Positions 52,331-62,034 of a DNA stretch of 64,000 nucleotides are shown here, piece after piece. This stretch comes from CBDCWT01 sp965223305. Its GTDB lineage: Bacteria; Planctomycetota; Planctomycetia; Pirellulales; Pirellulaceae. The notes beneath the pieces are model-generated. The model was not told the origin of the DNA and did no database searches. It saw nothing but the letters and a program-made list of their open reading frames with translations. Numbering within the stretch: the stretch's first letter is position 1; each line of letters starts with the position of its first letter. Location: NCBI GenBank assembly GCA_965223305.1, contig CBDCWT010000007.1:1-64000 (forward strand). Direction: 5' to 3'. A program made the translations under genes and the position numbers.

Positions 52331-53932
52331 ATGCTGGAGCGTTCACGAACCCGAGTCATCTCACTGCTCGCGCTGCTACTTGCCGTAGCTGCTGTGGCGA
52401 GTCTGCTGGTCTTTGACGACGAGCGTATTCGCGGATTGCTGGCCAACACCTTGATGTTGGCTGTTGGCAGCAGCCTGATCGCCGTCCCTCTGGGGACGGG
52501 GCTGGCGATTCTGCTGTTTCGAACCGACCTGTTTGGCAGGCGGTTATTTGGAATCGCGGTCGTCGTGATGCTCTTTGTGCCGCTCTTTCTGCAGTCCGCG
52601 GGTTGGGACGCCGGATTTGGACTGCAGGGTTGGTTTTCCTTTTCACGCGGACTGGCCAATCCGTTACTGGCGGGCTGGAGTGCTGCCATTTGGATTCATG
52701 GAATGGCTAGTATTCCTTGGGTGGTGTTGTTAGTGGGGACCGCGCTGTGGTTTGTTGATGCGGAATTCGAAGAGTTGGCGCTGTTGGAGGTTTCGGCCGC
52801 CAGTGTCTTGTGGCGGGTCACGCTGAGGCGTTGTCTTCCCGCGATCGGCGTGGCGGTGATCTGGACGCAGATTACTACGGCGGGACAGATTGCAGTGACC
52901 GATCGGTATGGGGTGCGGACGTACGCCGAGGAGATTTACCTGACGATCCAACTGCGACAGTGGGATCCCATGTATCAGCAGGTAGGGTCCACGATACTAG
53001 TGATCGCGGCGCTAGCCATGTTGGCGTTGATCGCAGTCTTCCACTTGGCACCCACGGCGCCGACCGCTCCGACGCGCGGCAGCGTCCGCTTTCGTCTGGG
53101 TGCCGGCCGCCACCTGGCTTTCGTGCTGGCGGCGGCGGTGGTGTTGCTGATGGTAGGCCTGCCGCTGGCCAACCTATGTGTCAACGCGGGGATGGTTGTC
53201 GAGCCGGTCGGCGGCACGGTGGAGCGGAGTTGGCAGTTCACCAAGTTTTGGGACATTGTGCTTCCAGCGGCCGTGCAGTTTTCCGAAGAGTTCGGTTGGA
53301 CGCTCTTGATTGGTGCCGTTTCGGCGACTGCCGTGATCGCCGTGGCCATTCCGTTAGCTTGGTGGGCGCGCCGCCACGTTGCGGGCGCGGCCCTGGCTCT
53401 CACGACGACGGCTGTCTGCCTGGCGATTCCTGGGCCGTTAATCGGTTTGATTTTGATCGGACTGTTGAATCGCGACTCGGATTTCTTCTATTGGCTTTAC
53501 GACCGTACGATCTTCGCACCGACCGCGGCTGCTTTTGTGCGGGGGTTGCCGCTAGCGATTCTCGTTTGCTGGCATGCGTTGCGTTCGATCGCTGCGGACA
53601 CGTTAGAGGCAGCCGCGGTCGAGGGAGCGGGTCCGAGTCAGCGACTGTGGCGGATCGCAGCACCTCAGCGTTTTGGCGTGTTGGCTGCCGCTTGGTTGGC
53701 CGCTTTCGCCGTTGCCTTAGGAGACTTGTCGGCGACGATCTTGGTCGCCCCACCAGGGATCACGACGTTGTCAATGCGTGTATTCGGACTGTTGCATGCG
53801 GGGGTCGATGACCAGGTTGCCGGCCTCTGCCTCACCACCTTTGCCATGTTCTCGTTGACCGCGCTGCTGACGATCTATGCCAGCGGAGCGCTATCCGCTG
53901 TTCGGAATGACGACCGGCCCAGGTATACTTGA
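52331..53932 (+). CDS. ABC transporter permease, fused double domain (FbpB/ThiP-like)
   Basis: A 533-residue inner-membrane protein with about 12 membrane segments and two BPD_transp_1 halves. The ATPase-contact (EAA) loops are visible: EELALLEVSAASVLWRVTLR in the first half and LEAAAVEGAGPSQRLWRIAA in the second. Fused permeases of this type import ferric iron, thiamine or similar through a substrate-binding protein. No ATPase or binding protein lies nearby, so the substrate is unknown. ATG at 52331 follows GAGGTGG closely and skips an upstream open frame that is not family-like. It directly abuts the next gene. Confidence 0.85.
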   Translation: MLERSRTRVISLLALLLAVAAVASLLVFDDERIRGLLANTLMLAVGSSLIAVPLGTGLAILLFRTDLFGRRLFGIAVVVMLFVPLFLQSAGWDAGFGLQGWFSFSRGLANPLLAGWSAAIWIHGMASIPWVVLLVGTALWFVDAEFEELALLEVSAASVLWRVTLRRCLPAIGVAVIWTQITTAGQIAVTDRYGVRTYAEEIYLTIQLRQWDPMYQQVGSTILVIAALAMLALIAVFHLAPTAPTAPTRGSVRFRLGAGRHLAFVLAAAVVLLMVGLPLANLCVNAGMVVEPVGGTVERSWQFTKFWDIVLPAAVQFSEEFGWTLLIGAVSATAVIAVAIPLAWWARRHVAGAALALTTTAVCLAIPGPLIGLILIGLLNRDSDFFYWLYDRTIFAPTAAAFVRGLPLAILVCWHALRSIAADTLEAAAVEGAGPSQRLWRIAAPQRFGVLAAAWLAAFAVALGDLSATILVAPPGITTLSMRVFGLLHAGVDDQVAGLCLTTFAMFSLTALLTIYASGALSAVRNDDRPRYT

Positions 53933-55078
53933 ATGATGATCTTGCCTCGACGCTGTCGCCTCTGGTTTTTCACTCTTGCCTGCTTGCTGCCATCGCTGGG
54001 ACTCGCGATGGAGCACGTGCGGATGCGGAGGGATGGTCAGGAGCGTGAAATCCGAGGCCGTGTGGTGGTCGAAGCGCAAGACGGCGGCCTATTGGTCCTT
54101 GACCAGGCCCATGTGCTCTGGACGGTGACACCCGACGAGCTGATCGAGCGTCAGCAGGACGAACGTCCTTTCAAGTCACTCGACCACGCCGCGGTTGGCG
54201 CCCAACTGAAGGAGCAGCTGCCGGGTTTTGAGATTCACGAGACCAATCACTATGTGATTTGCTACAACACGTCGCCACAGTATGCCCTCTGGTGTGGCGC
54301 GTTGTTTGAACGTCTCTACACCGGCTTTCGCAACTACTGGCGGAAGCAGAAGATCGAGCTAAGAGACCCGGATTGGCCGTTGGTGGCGATCATTTTCGAC
54401 AGCCGCCAGGCGTATGCCTCGTACGCCGAGTCCGAGCTGCAATCAACGAACTCGATTACCGGCTACTATAGCCTCACGACGAATCGAGTGACGATGTATG
54501 ACTTGACCGGCGCCGACGGGCGACTGTGGCCGCAACGCAGCGCACAGGCCCGCATCAATCAGATTCTGGCCCGTCCCGAGGCCGAACGGACCGTGGCCAC
54601 GATGATCCACGAGGCGACACATCAGCTGGCGTTTAACTGCGGACTGCAAACTCGATTCGCCGACATTCCGCTCTGGGTCAGCGAGGGAATCGCCATTTAC
54701 TTTGAGACACCCGATTTGAAGAAATCGAAAGGGTGGGGGACGATCGGGCGCGTCAACCTCGTTCGGCACGCTGAATTCAGGAAGTACTTGCTGCACCGCC
54801 CTGCCGATTCGCTCGAGACGCTGCTCAGCACCGATACGCGTTTCCGCGATTCTCGCTCGGCGGCCAACGCCTACGCCGAAGCGTGGGCGCTGAACTACTT
54901 CTTAATTCGTACTCGGGCCAAGGACTACCGGGAGTATCTGCGGGGTTTGTCGCAAAAGAGACCGATGATCTACGACGCACCCGAGGAGAGACTTGCGATG
55001 TTCCGCGAGGCTTTTGGTGAAGATCTGCGGCATTTGGATTCGCAGTTCTTACGTTATATGATGCGTGTTGGACGTTAG
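53933..55078 (+). CDS. DUF1570 predicted exported metallopeptidase-like protein
   Basis: A 381-residue protein with an N-terminal signal (LWFFTLACLLPSLGLAME). An early beta domain (EIRGRVVVEAQDGGLLVLDQ) precedes the DUF1570 core: TMIHEATHQLAFNCGLQTRF, then IPLWVSEGIAIYFETPDL. H-E-x-x-H followed by a downstream Glu is the gluzincin metal-binding pattern, so zinc peptidase activity is plausible but unproven. It starts one base after the permease stop (TGA then ATGATG), so the genes are co-transcribed and probably coupled. Confidence 0.85.
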   Translation: MMILPRRCRLWFFTLACLLPSLGLAMEHVRMRRDGQEREIRGRVVVEAQDGGLLVLDQAHVLWTVTPDELIERQQDERPFKSLDHAAVGAQLKEQLPGFEIHETNHYVICYNTSPQYALWCGALFERLYTGFRNYWRKQKIELRDPDWPLVAIIFDSRQAYASYAESELQSTNSITGYYSLTTNRVTMYDLTGADGRLWPQRSAQARINQILARPEAERTVATMIHEATHQLAFNCGLQTRFADIPLWVSEGIAIYFETPDLKKSKGWGTIGRVNLVRHAEFRKYLLHRPADSLETLLSTDTRFRDSRSAANAYAEAWALNYFLIRTRAKDYREYLRGLSQKRPMIYDAPEERLAMFREAFGEDLRHLDSQFLRYMMRVGR

Positions 55079-55231
55079 GCCCTGCAAAGTTAACGTCCTT
55101 CCAATGGACTGCCGACTCGGCGGCAGAGGACGGCGGCAGTCGCAGACGGGCCGCTTTAAAGGCAATCCGTTTTGATCGCGTAGCCACAGACAGTTTTCAC
55201 GAGCTGAGTGACCTGAGAGGAAAATTGACCC

Positions 55232-56545
55232 ATGAATGAAGCGGCGCCGAAAAAGTCTACCGAACCGTCCCGGCGAGGGTTTTTGAAGAGTTCCTCAGCA
55301 GCGGTGGTCGGTGGTTCACTCGCAGCGACGTTAGGAGTCTCCCGGGCGGTGCATGCCCAGGGGTCCGACATTTTGCGAGTCGGGCTGGTCGGCTGCGGCG
55401 GTCGCGGCAGCGGTGCCGCCGTCAACGCGCTGAGGGCACATCAGAACAACCGGCTGGTGGCCATGGCAGACGCCTTTCCCGACCGGCTATTGCTCAGCAA
55501 GCGGCTCGTGGCGCGTGGGATCGGCGAGGACGCGGCTCACCAAATTGAGGTCGACAGTGACCATTCCTTTGCGGGATTCGACGCGTACCAGCGTGTGATG
55601 GAAGCGGACGTGGACGTCGTGATCCTGACGACACCGCCGCACTTTCGGCCGGCCCAACTGCGGGCCGCGATCGAGGCGGGCAAGCACGTTTTCTGCGAAA
55701 AGCCGGTGGCGGTCGACCCAGCCGGCGTCCGCAGTGTGCTGGAAACCGTCGAGCTGGCTCGCGCCAAGAACCTCAGCATCGTCTCCGGCCTGTGCTGGCG
55801 CTACGACCACGGAGTGCGGGAGACGATGGCCCGCATCCAAGACGGCGCAATCGGTGACTTGGTCGCCATCCAAGAGAACTACTTGGCGGGTACGCTCTGG
55901 CACAAGCCGCGAAAGCCCGAGTGGAGTGAGATGGAGTATCAGCTGCGGAACTGGCTGTATTTCAGCTGGTTGTCGGGCGATCACATTGTGGAACAGCACA
56001 TTCACAGCCTCGACAAGTCGCTGTGGCTGATGGGGGACACTCCCCCCGCCCGTTGCGTCGGGTTGGGAGGGCGCCAGATGCGAACCGATGAGCGCTGGGG
56101 CAATATCTACGATCACTTCGCCGTCTGCTACGAGTGGGACAACGGCGTCAAGACGTTCGCCTACACGCGCCAGATGAAGGGATGTAAGAACGATACGGAG
56201 GACTACGTATTGGGTACCAAGGGCCGCGCGCGGCTGCTCAAGCACGAGATTGAAGGCGAGCAATCATGGAAGTTCGACGCGAAAAAACCGAGCATGTACG
56301 ACGTCGAGCACGTCGAGTTGTTTGAGGGGATTCGTGGTGGCAAGCCCATCAACAACGGCAAATACATGTCGTACAGCACGCTAATGGCCATCATGGGGCG
56401 CGAGGCCTGTTACACCGGTGATGTCATTACATGGCAGGACGCCATGAATTCGCCTCAGGACCTTTCGCCCGCTGCCTATGAATGGGGAGACATTCCGGTT
56501 CCCGCGATCGCCGAGCCAGGCGTCACCAAATTCCCAGTTGCTTAG
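55232..56545 (+). CDS. Gfo/Idh/MocA oxidoreductase with Tat signal
   Basis: A 437-residue NAD(P)-binding oxidoreductase exported through the Tat system: SRRGFLKSSSAAVVGGSLAA (S-R-R-x-F-L-K) near residue 10. The nucleotide fold begins VGLVGCGGRGSGAAVNALRA, and FCEKPVAVDPAG carries the family E-K-P motif. The C-terminal domain (WFSWLSGDHIVEQHIHSLDK-type sequence) has a conserved HxxxH region. Family members act on sugars and inositols; planctomycetes carry many of them. The substrate is not inferable here. Single gene, convergent with dnaA. Confidence 0.9.
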   Translation: MNEAAPKKSTEPSRRGFLKSSSAAVVGGSLAATLGVSRAVHAQGSDILRVGLVGCGGRGSGAAVNALRAHQNNRLVAMADAFPDRLLLSKRLVARGIGEDAAHQIEVDSDHSFAGFDAYQRVMEADVDVVILTTPPHFRPAQLRAAIEAGKHVFCEKPVAVDPAGVRSVLETVELARAKNLSIVSGLCWRYDHGVRETMARIQDGAIGDLVAIQENYLAGTLWHKPRKPEWSEMEYQLRNWLYFSWLSGDHIVEQHIHSLDKSLWLMGDTPPARCVGLGGRQMRTDERWGNIYDHFAVCYEWDNGVKTFAYTRQMKGCKNDTEDYVLGTKGRARLLKHEIEGEQSWKFDAKKPSMYDVEHVELFEGIRGGKPINNGKYMSYSTLMAIMGREACYTGDVITWQDAMNSPQDLSPAAYEWGDIPVPAIAEPGVTKFPVA

Positions 56546-56558
56546 TCGGGGGCAGAGC

Positions 56559-57953
56559 CTACGCGGTCCGCAACCGGCGCTCGACGCGTTCAACGGCATC
56601 TTGGGCTCGGCAGGCGTGTTGGCCCAGTTGCAGTGAGGAGTCCTCGGCGACCCAACGGGTGATTTTCTTTTCGGCGGAGATGACCGTGCTATGGCTACGG
56701 CGGCCAAAGTACTCGCTGATCTCCGTGAAAGCCGCTCTCGTGTATTTGCGCGCCAGCCACATGGCCAGCATCCGCGGGTGGCTGATCGATTTGGCCCGCG
56801 TCGTATCTCGCAGGCATTTGGGTTCCAGGCCAAACGCATCGCATACTGCACGCTCGATATCCGGCAGGCGAACGACCCGCTGCGTGGCTCGGAAGACATC
56901 CTGCAACGTGGTGCGGGCTAGTTCCAGCGTGATACTGCGTTCCAGAGCCAGGCTGGTCGCCTCCAGCTGGTTCAGCGCGCCACAGATCTGCCGCGCGTCA
57001 CCGCCCAGTTCGGCGGCTAGCAGTTCCAAGACTTCGTCAGCGAGCGTCATTTGCAGACGTTTGGCAAAGCGGTGAGTGATTGCTAACCGCGTAGGATAGT
57101 CCGCTTCCTCGATGTTGCAGACGAGTCCCCCTGAGAAGCGGGCGATCGTCTCGCTGCCCAGCTCCGCGAGTTGTGCCGGGGGACGGTCTGCCGCCAGCAC
57201 CAGCTGCTTGCCGGCACGCAGCAACGTATCGATCGTGTGCTGCAACTCGATGATCGTAGCTCGTTTGCCCACAAAAAACTGCACATCGTCGACGACTAAT
57301 AGCTCGACCGCACGGCATTTGCGACGAAAGCTCGGCAAACCACGCCCCTGCAGCGCCTCCAGGAAATTAATCGTGAACTGTTCGGCGGAAAGGAACAGCA
57401 CCCGCGAACGTGCCGTTCGGTAGCGAAATGCCGACCAGATGCCCTCGAGCAGGTGAGTCTTGCCGCATCCAGGTGGTCCGTAGACGAACAGCGGTGAGAC
57501 CGTGCCGGGTCGCCGCACAATCGAATGAGCCGCCGCATGAGCCACCCGATTGCCGTCACCCACCACAAGTGTCTCCAGCCTCTCGAACGAGCGTCTCCGG
57601 GACGGTCCAGCGGCGGGGGGGACCGCTTGGATCGGTACAACCGGCGTGTCGGGGCTAGTCTCTGCTGGCGAGGGCGCCTCCACACCGACCTCGACAGGAG
57701 TCGAACGAAGCGACTCGTCGACCTGATAAACGGCTTCCCCGCACGGTGTCGCCTGGCGAACGACCAGCTCGATGTCTGCACCAAACTGCTTGTGCAGGCG
57801 ATCCAGGAGAAACTGATCGGCCGCCCGCACGAGCAGGCGGTTGGAGTGTGCCTCGAGGCGCACTAACTTGGAAAACCAAAGCTCGAAGCGCTCGCGTCCG
57901 ATGCGATCGACTAGCTGCCGCTGTACTGCAGAAACGACTTCCTTCTCGTCCAC
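56559..57953 (-). CDS. dnaA: Chromosomal replication initiator DnaA
   Basis: An ATP-binding protein that unwinds the origin. 464 residues. Domain I (QRQLVDRIGRERFELWF) is followed by a Pro-rich linker. Domain III (AAA+) has PLFVYGPPGCGKTHLLEGI (Walker A), ELLVVDDVQFFVGKRATI (Walker B) and ETIARFSGGLVCNI. The C-terminal DNA-binding domain has LARKYTRAAFTEISEYFGRR and SHSTVISAEKKI, close to the signature (R-D-H-S-T-V). The GTG at 57953 is chosen because AAAGGA lies 7 bases upstream; the frame is open to a TTG at 57995. No DnaA-box cluster was seen around it, so it does not mark an obvious oriC. Confidence 0.93.
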   Translation of the reverse strand: MDEKEVVSAVQRQLVDRIGRERFELWFSKLVRLEAHSNRLLVRAADQFLLDRLHKQFGADIELVVRQATPCGEAVYQVDESLRSTPVEVGVEAPSPAETSPDTPVVPIQAVPPAAGPSRRRSFERLETLVVGDGNRVAHAAAHSIVRRPGTVSPLFVYGPPGCGKTHLLEGIWSAFRYRTARSRVLFLSAEQFTINFLEALQGRGLPSFRRKCRAVELLVVDDVQFFVGKRATIIELQHTIDTLLRAGKQLVLAADRPPAQLAELGSETIARFSGGLVCNIEEADYPTRLAITHRFAKRLQMTLADEVLELLAAELGGDARQICGALNQLEATSLALERSITLELARTTLQDVFRATQRVVRLPDIERAVCDAFGLEPKCLRDTTRAKSISHPRMLAMWLARKYTRAAFTEISEYFGRRSHSTVISAEKKITRWVAEDSSLQLGQHACRAQDAVERVERRLRTA

Positions 57954-58369
57954 TGCTGCGTCCTTTGCGCAGAGCCCGAGCGCCGTAGTGCACAATCCCG
58001 GTACACTTTTTGTTGGGTCAACGGACCCTATTGGCTGTCGAGCAAAGCGCGAATCAGAATTCAGTCAACGTCAAGATCGCATGATTCTAAACATGCTAGC
58101 TTGGCTGTCAAACCTTGGGCGCGGTCCGCCGAGAAAAGTTTTCACGATGCCGCTGTGGTTGCCGGTTTTCCCGGCGGAGGGAGGCATAATTTGTCGGATT
58201 CGTCCCTCGAGATCCACTGATACGTGGGTGGAAAACTTGTCTCAGACCGGGGTGCGAGATGCGGTTGCCTGCCAGTCGCATTGGTCGTAACTCGAGGCGT
58301 AGTAGTTGATGTTGCATGTTGGGGCTAATCAGCAGCGCGGGGCGTAGTTTTGAAGTTGCGCATTTCGCC
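57954..58369. other. Region upstream of dnaA
   Basis: About 415 bases that should contain the dnaA promoter. I searched by eye for TTATCCACA-like DnaA boxes on both strands and found no cluster. No gene is evident; the sequence near 58147-58180 has a CCGCTG...CCGGCGG-type dyad. Confidence 0.4.
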
Positions 58370-58600
58370 TCAATCGTAACCCGAAGCGTCAGCGAGGGGG
58401 AGAGTTGGCCTACCAACGCAAGTCATTCCCTCGCTTACGCTTCGGGTTCCGACAAAGCAAAAATCGCAAACTTCAAGACTTACGCTTTCGGGTTCCGACA
58501 ACACGGCCAATCCGCGTCCTCTGACGGATCGTGAAAAAACGCCGCTTCAAAACTCACGCGATTACCAACTTCGCCTCGCTGACGCTTTCGGGTTGCGAAA
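58370..58600. repeat. Hairpin repeats of the AACCCGAAGCGTCAGCGAGG type
   Basis: One large hairpin with arms AACCCGAAGCGTCAGCGAGG (about 58379-58398) and CCTCGCTTACGCTTCGGGTT (about 58429-58448), then partial arms TTACGCTTTCGGGTTCCGAC and CGCTGACGCTTTCGGGTTGC. The orientation of the middle (TTGGCCTACCAACGCAAG) is inverted compared with the copy at 24.3 kb. Confidence 0.85.
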
Positions 58601-58638
58601 GACGTAATCGGACATCTTGAGAAGGGCTCGTCGTCCGT

Positions 58639-59568
58639 TTAGGACTGATCTGTTAGGAGAAACTTGATCCGTACCACCTGTCGGTGGACCGGCTGGAATC
58701 CAGCGCGAGTATAGATGCGGATCGCCGGATCATTCGTTGCGTCGACGGCCAGGATCAAGTGGCTCCGGCCGGCTCGCGCGGTTTGCCGTTGGGCGTGCTC
58801 GACGATGCGCTTTCCCCAGCCGCGTCCCCGCACCGCAGGCACCAGCCCCATGTAAACAAGCTCGAAGTGGCCGCGTGCCGGGTGGTCGGTCAATAACAGG
58901 CAACCGACCGGATCGTCGTGGGCATGAATAAGCCACCATCGTTCCGGATGGAAGTCCCCCGTGTGCATGTATCCCTCGATGATGTCTGTGATGTCCCGTC
59001 GCCCGTTTAGTTGTGGGGCGTCCTGCGTTTCGTCGTAGGTTGCCTCGATGACCTGCGCTAGGGCGGGTCGCAGCTCGGGTCGGTAAGGGACGAATCTCAA
59101 CGCTGATGGTGCCGAGGGAGTCGCCACGGAGTCGACTTGGGCGGCCAGATAGAGGAGCTCGACGCTGGTGCCGAAGCCGCACCGCGCGAGCAGCTCGGCG
59201 GTTGCCTGCGATGCAGGCAGCGCTTGGGCGATCTGAACGTGTTGTGTGGCTAGCCGGCAGACGAGCAGATCAACCAGCTGCTTTGCCGTTGCGGCGTCTT
59301 CTCCCGACTTGCCAGAGGGCCCCCAGACCAACGCCGTTTTGCCGGGCATGACTTGTCCCCACAGCGCCGCCACCAACTCGGTTTTCCGCGACGCGACCAG
59401 CAGATTACCGAGCGACGGTGGCGATTGGCTCGCTGAACTCAGCGCACCGGTCACTCTCTGCACGCGGTCAGCCGCTGGTAAATCCTGGAATAGCAGGGAA
59501 AGCGCGGGTAGCCACTGCTCGGGAGTCGCCGGTGCTAGCTGAAGATCGTCAGAGGAGTCGTCCCGCAT
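58639..59568 (-). CDS. GNAT-family N-acetyltransferase
   Basis: A 309-residue protein. The C-terminal half (about 160-305) is a GNAT domain, which transfers acetyl from acetyl-CoA to an amine: LVYMGLVPAVRGRGWGKRIVE is the acetyl-CoA pyrophosphate loop (Q/R-x-x-G-x-G/A), and VDATNDPAIRIYTRAGFQPV is the last motif. The N-terminal half resembles a degenerate second GNAT domain (LLVASRKTELVAALWGQV; ATAELLARCGFGTSVELLYL), as in duplicated GNAT proteins. The substrate is unknown. ATG at 59568 is used; TTG at 59583 is possible. Single gene. Confidence 0.85.
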   Translation of the reverse strand: MRDDSSDDLQLAPATPEQWLPALSLLFQDLPAADRVQRVTGALSSASQSPPSLGNLLVASRKTELVAALWGQVMPGKTALVWGPSGKSGEDAATAKQLVDLLVCRLATQHVQIAQALPASQATAELLARCGFGTSVELLYLAAQVDSVATPSAPSALRFVPYRPELRPALAQVIEATYDETQDAPQLNGRRDITDIIEGYMHTGDFHPERWWLIHAHDDPVGCLLLTDHPARGHFELVYMGLVPAVRGRGWGKRIVEHAQRQTARAGRSHLILAVDATNDPAIRIYTRAGFQPVHRQVVRIKFLLTDQS

Positions 59569-59594
59569 GCGAACAGGATACAATAAAATCTAAT

Positions 59595-60150
59595 CCGGAA
59601 TTATTCATGACGGCGTTTTCTGTAAGAGTCAAGAAGTGGGCAATAGTCGCGGCTGAGTTGGTGAGCGCAGACCTCCCCCTTCCCCCAGCTGAAAGAAAGT
59701 TAGACGAGAAGAAGATCAGTCATTGAGAACCAACGTCGGATGTGCGTGGGATGGCGGTGGGACCCAGTCGCGGTGTCGAGCGCCAGAAGGTGACTTCCAG
59801 TGCGAAGGGAGGCGTAGTTTTGCAATGCGTGCGACGACGACTTGCCAGAAGGGACCAACAGCCTATTCGATGTGGAGCCACCGTCGACGAGCATGCTTGA
59901 CGATGCGGCCTCCCGCCCGCAACACCAACTGTTGGAAGCGATGCAGATCCCAGCAACCAGCGAGTGCGTCCTCGAACTCGTTGCGTAACATGGTGGTCAT
60001 GTTGAAAGCCAACATGGCCAAGAGGATCGTGACTTCGTTTTCGACAAACTCGGGTGACGAAAGGTGTGGACCAATCGCTTCTTGGAATTCTCCCAAGCGG
60101 CCTTCAAAGATTCCACGCTTTCGATAGTGAGCCAATACTTGTTCACCACT
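59595..60150 (-). mobile_element. IS1380-family remnant
   Basis: An end repeat CCGGAATTATTCATGA (59595-59610), like those of the 174-bp element at 22.1 kb, precedes the 3' part of a transposase gene on the minus strand. The other end is lost where the integrase fragment begins near 60150-60180. Only one end is visible, so it cannot move on its own. Confidence 0.75.
59720..60135 (-). pseudogene. IS1380-family transposase, C-terminal part with stop
   Basis: The frame reads EQVLAHYRKRGIFEGRLGEF, then AIGPHLSSPEFVENEVTILL, LAFNMTTMLRNEFEDALAGC, WDLHRFQQLVLRAGGRIVKH, ARRRWLHIE and, after a TAG at 59863-59865, AVGPFWQVVVARIAKLRLPS to the TGA at 59720-59722. These segments match the C-terminal part of IS1380 transposases. 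The N-terminal catalytic part is missing and a nonsense codon interrupts the rest, so it is dead. Confidence 0.8.
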
Positions 60151-60178
60151 ACTTATTCTATAGCCCTCTTCGACACGG

Positions 60179-60784
60179 GGCCATCATCGCAACTCCCCTC
60201 CCCTGAGTGGCACGCCGCCCGAGCCTTTCAGTCGCGAGGAAGTGACTCGACTCCTGGCCGCCGCCAAGAACCAGAAACATCGCGTCTTGTTGATGACGGA
60301 CTATTCCACGGGGTTACGAGTGTCCGAGTTGGTCCGCTTAAAGCCAATTCATATTCACTCGGAGCGAATGCTGGTTCGCGTCGAGCAAGGGAAAGGGAAC
60401 AAGGACCGTTACACGTTGCTGTCCAAACGTCTTCTCGAAGAACTGCGGAGCTATTGGAGAGCCTACCAACCGGGCGAGTAGCTCTATCCTCGCCGTGACC
60501 GAAGTGGTCCGATGGCACGCGGAACTGCCCAACGCCTCTTTTACTCCGTGAAAGCCCGAGCAGGCATCAAACGGGGGGCCGGCATCCACTGCTTGCGCCA
60601 CTCGTTTGCCACCCACCTGCTCGAGGCGGGCACGAGCCTGCCCACTATTCAACGCTTGTTGGGGCACACGAACATCTCGACGACCATGAAGTATCTGCAT
60701 GTGACGGTCAAGGATCTTGCCGAGGTCAAGAGTCCCTTTGACCTGCTTCGTCTGCCAGACACCGACGAACAGTTTGGAGATTGA
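60179..60784 (+). pseudogene. Tyrosine recombinase with in-frame TAG, N-terminus lost
   Basis: The frame gives PFSREEVTRLLAAAKNQKHR, DYSTGLRVSELVRLKPIHIH, GKGNKDRYTLLSKRLLEELR, then a TAG at 60479-60481 where relatives have W (GE-W-LYP), then HCLRHSFATHLLEAGTSLPT and LLGHTNISTTMKYLHVT. The catalytic R, H-x-x-R, H and Y are present, so only the nonsense codon and the lost N-terminus (upstream stop at 60161) break it. Such integrases typically precede IS91-family transposase genes, as here (4-base gap). Confidence 0.85.
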
Positions 60785-60788
60785 CGTC

Positions 60789-62034
60789 ATGATTGCCACC
60801 GCTTCGACGGTGGCGATGGCAGACAGGCAGAACATTGAACTAACGGACATCTTCCAGCGCCATGGCGACGCTTATCTCCGCGCGCGTCGGTTGAGACCTA
60901 CTCAGGCGAAGGTCGTGCATGCGGTCCAAAATTGTCGCACAGCCGCACTTGGAGGACACCGTGATTGGTGTCCTCATTGCGGCTTTGTTCGCTACCTGTT
61001 CCACAGCTGTCGCAATCGCCACTGCCCGAAATGCCAAGCCCTGACGAAGGCCCAATGGCTGGAGAACCGTTGCTGAGAACTCCTCCCAGTACCATACTTC
61101 CACAACACGTTCACGTTGCCCCACGAGTTCAACCCCTTGATTCTCTTTAGCGAGCAGAATCAGCGTCTGCTGTTGAACTTGCTGTTCCATGCCGCGTCGC
61201 AAACGTTGCTGGATTTCGGTAGGAACAACCTCGGCGGCAGAATGGGCTTCACGATGATACTGCACACTTGGGATCAGCAATTGCGTCCCCACTTCCACGT
61301 GCACACCGTCATTGCTGCCGGTGCATTGGCTCTCGACGGCGAAAGTTGGATTCCCTTGGGGCGCAAGTTCCTCTTCCCGGTCGTCGCCCTTAGCAGGGTG
61401 TTTCGTGGAAAATTCCTGGACCAGTTCAAGGAACTGTGCCTATCAGGCACTCTTCAGCTACCGCCCCAGTTGCAGCAACTCGCGTCCAAATCCGGATTGC
61501 GAAAGTGGCTTCGACCTCTTTGGAAGAAGGCGTTAACTCGAAAGCACCATTTGCCGGACCCGAAAAAGCGCCTGACTACTTGGGACGCTATACACATCGC
61601 GTGGCGATCTCGAATCATCGCCTCGTATCATATCGCTGGTTGACGGACAAGTTTCGTTCTACTACCGAGATCGACGGGATGATCGTCGCAAGATCGCGGT
61701 TTTGCCCGCCGAGCAATTCATCCGCAGATTCTTGCAGCATGTGCTTCCGGATCGCTTCATGCGGATTCGCCATTACGGGTTTTTGGCCAACCGCGCGAAG
61801 AAACAGGCGCTGGCTCGTTGCCGTGAGCAGCTTGGCGCCGAAGAACCTGAAGCTGAGGAGACCGAGAAGACTGTTGCCGATTGGTTGCTCGAGTTGACAG
61901 GGATCGACATTGCCCACCGTCCCGAATGTGGGGCTCAGTTGCTGCAGACCGAGTTGTCTCCACAGCCCAGCCGGATGCCAACTCCTCTCACAACACCGGT
62001 CCGGGTGCCACCAATGGCCTTTAACACATCATGA
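60789..62034 (+). pseudogene. IS91-family (HUH) transposase with stop and frameshifts
   Basis: ATG 60789 opens a frame with a zinc-finger-like start (WCPHCGFVRYLFHSCRNRHC, then PKCQALTKAQWLENRC) and a TGA at 61074-61076. It resumes with ELLPVPYFHNTFTLPHEFNP, QTLLDFGRNNLGGRMGFTMI, HTWDQQLRPHFHVHTVIAAG (the HxHxH-type HUH motif). It then shifts frame near 61540 to FAGPEKAPDYLGRYTHRVAI and again near 61680 to AEQFIRRFLQHVLPDRFMRI and RHYGFLANRAKK. At least one nonsense and two frameshifts make it inactive. It is a rolling-circle type transposase. Confidence 0.85.

Noticed and set aside
57954..58640. Replication origin next to dnaA
   Set aside because: No cluster of DnaA boxes or AT-rich unwinding region is visible; the repeat block here is the generic intergenic type.
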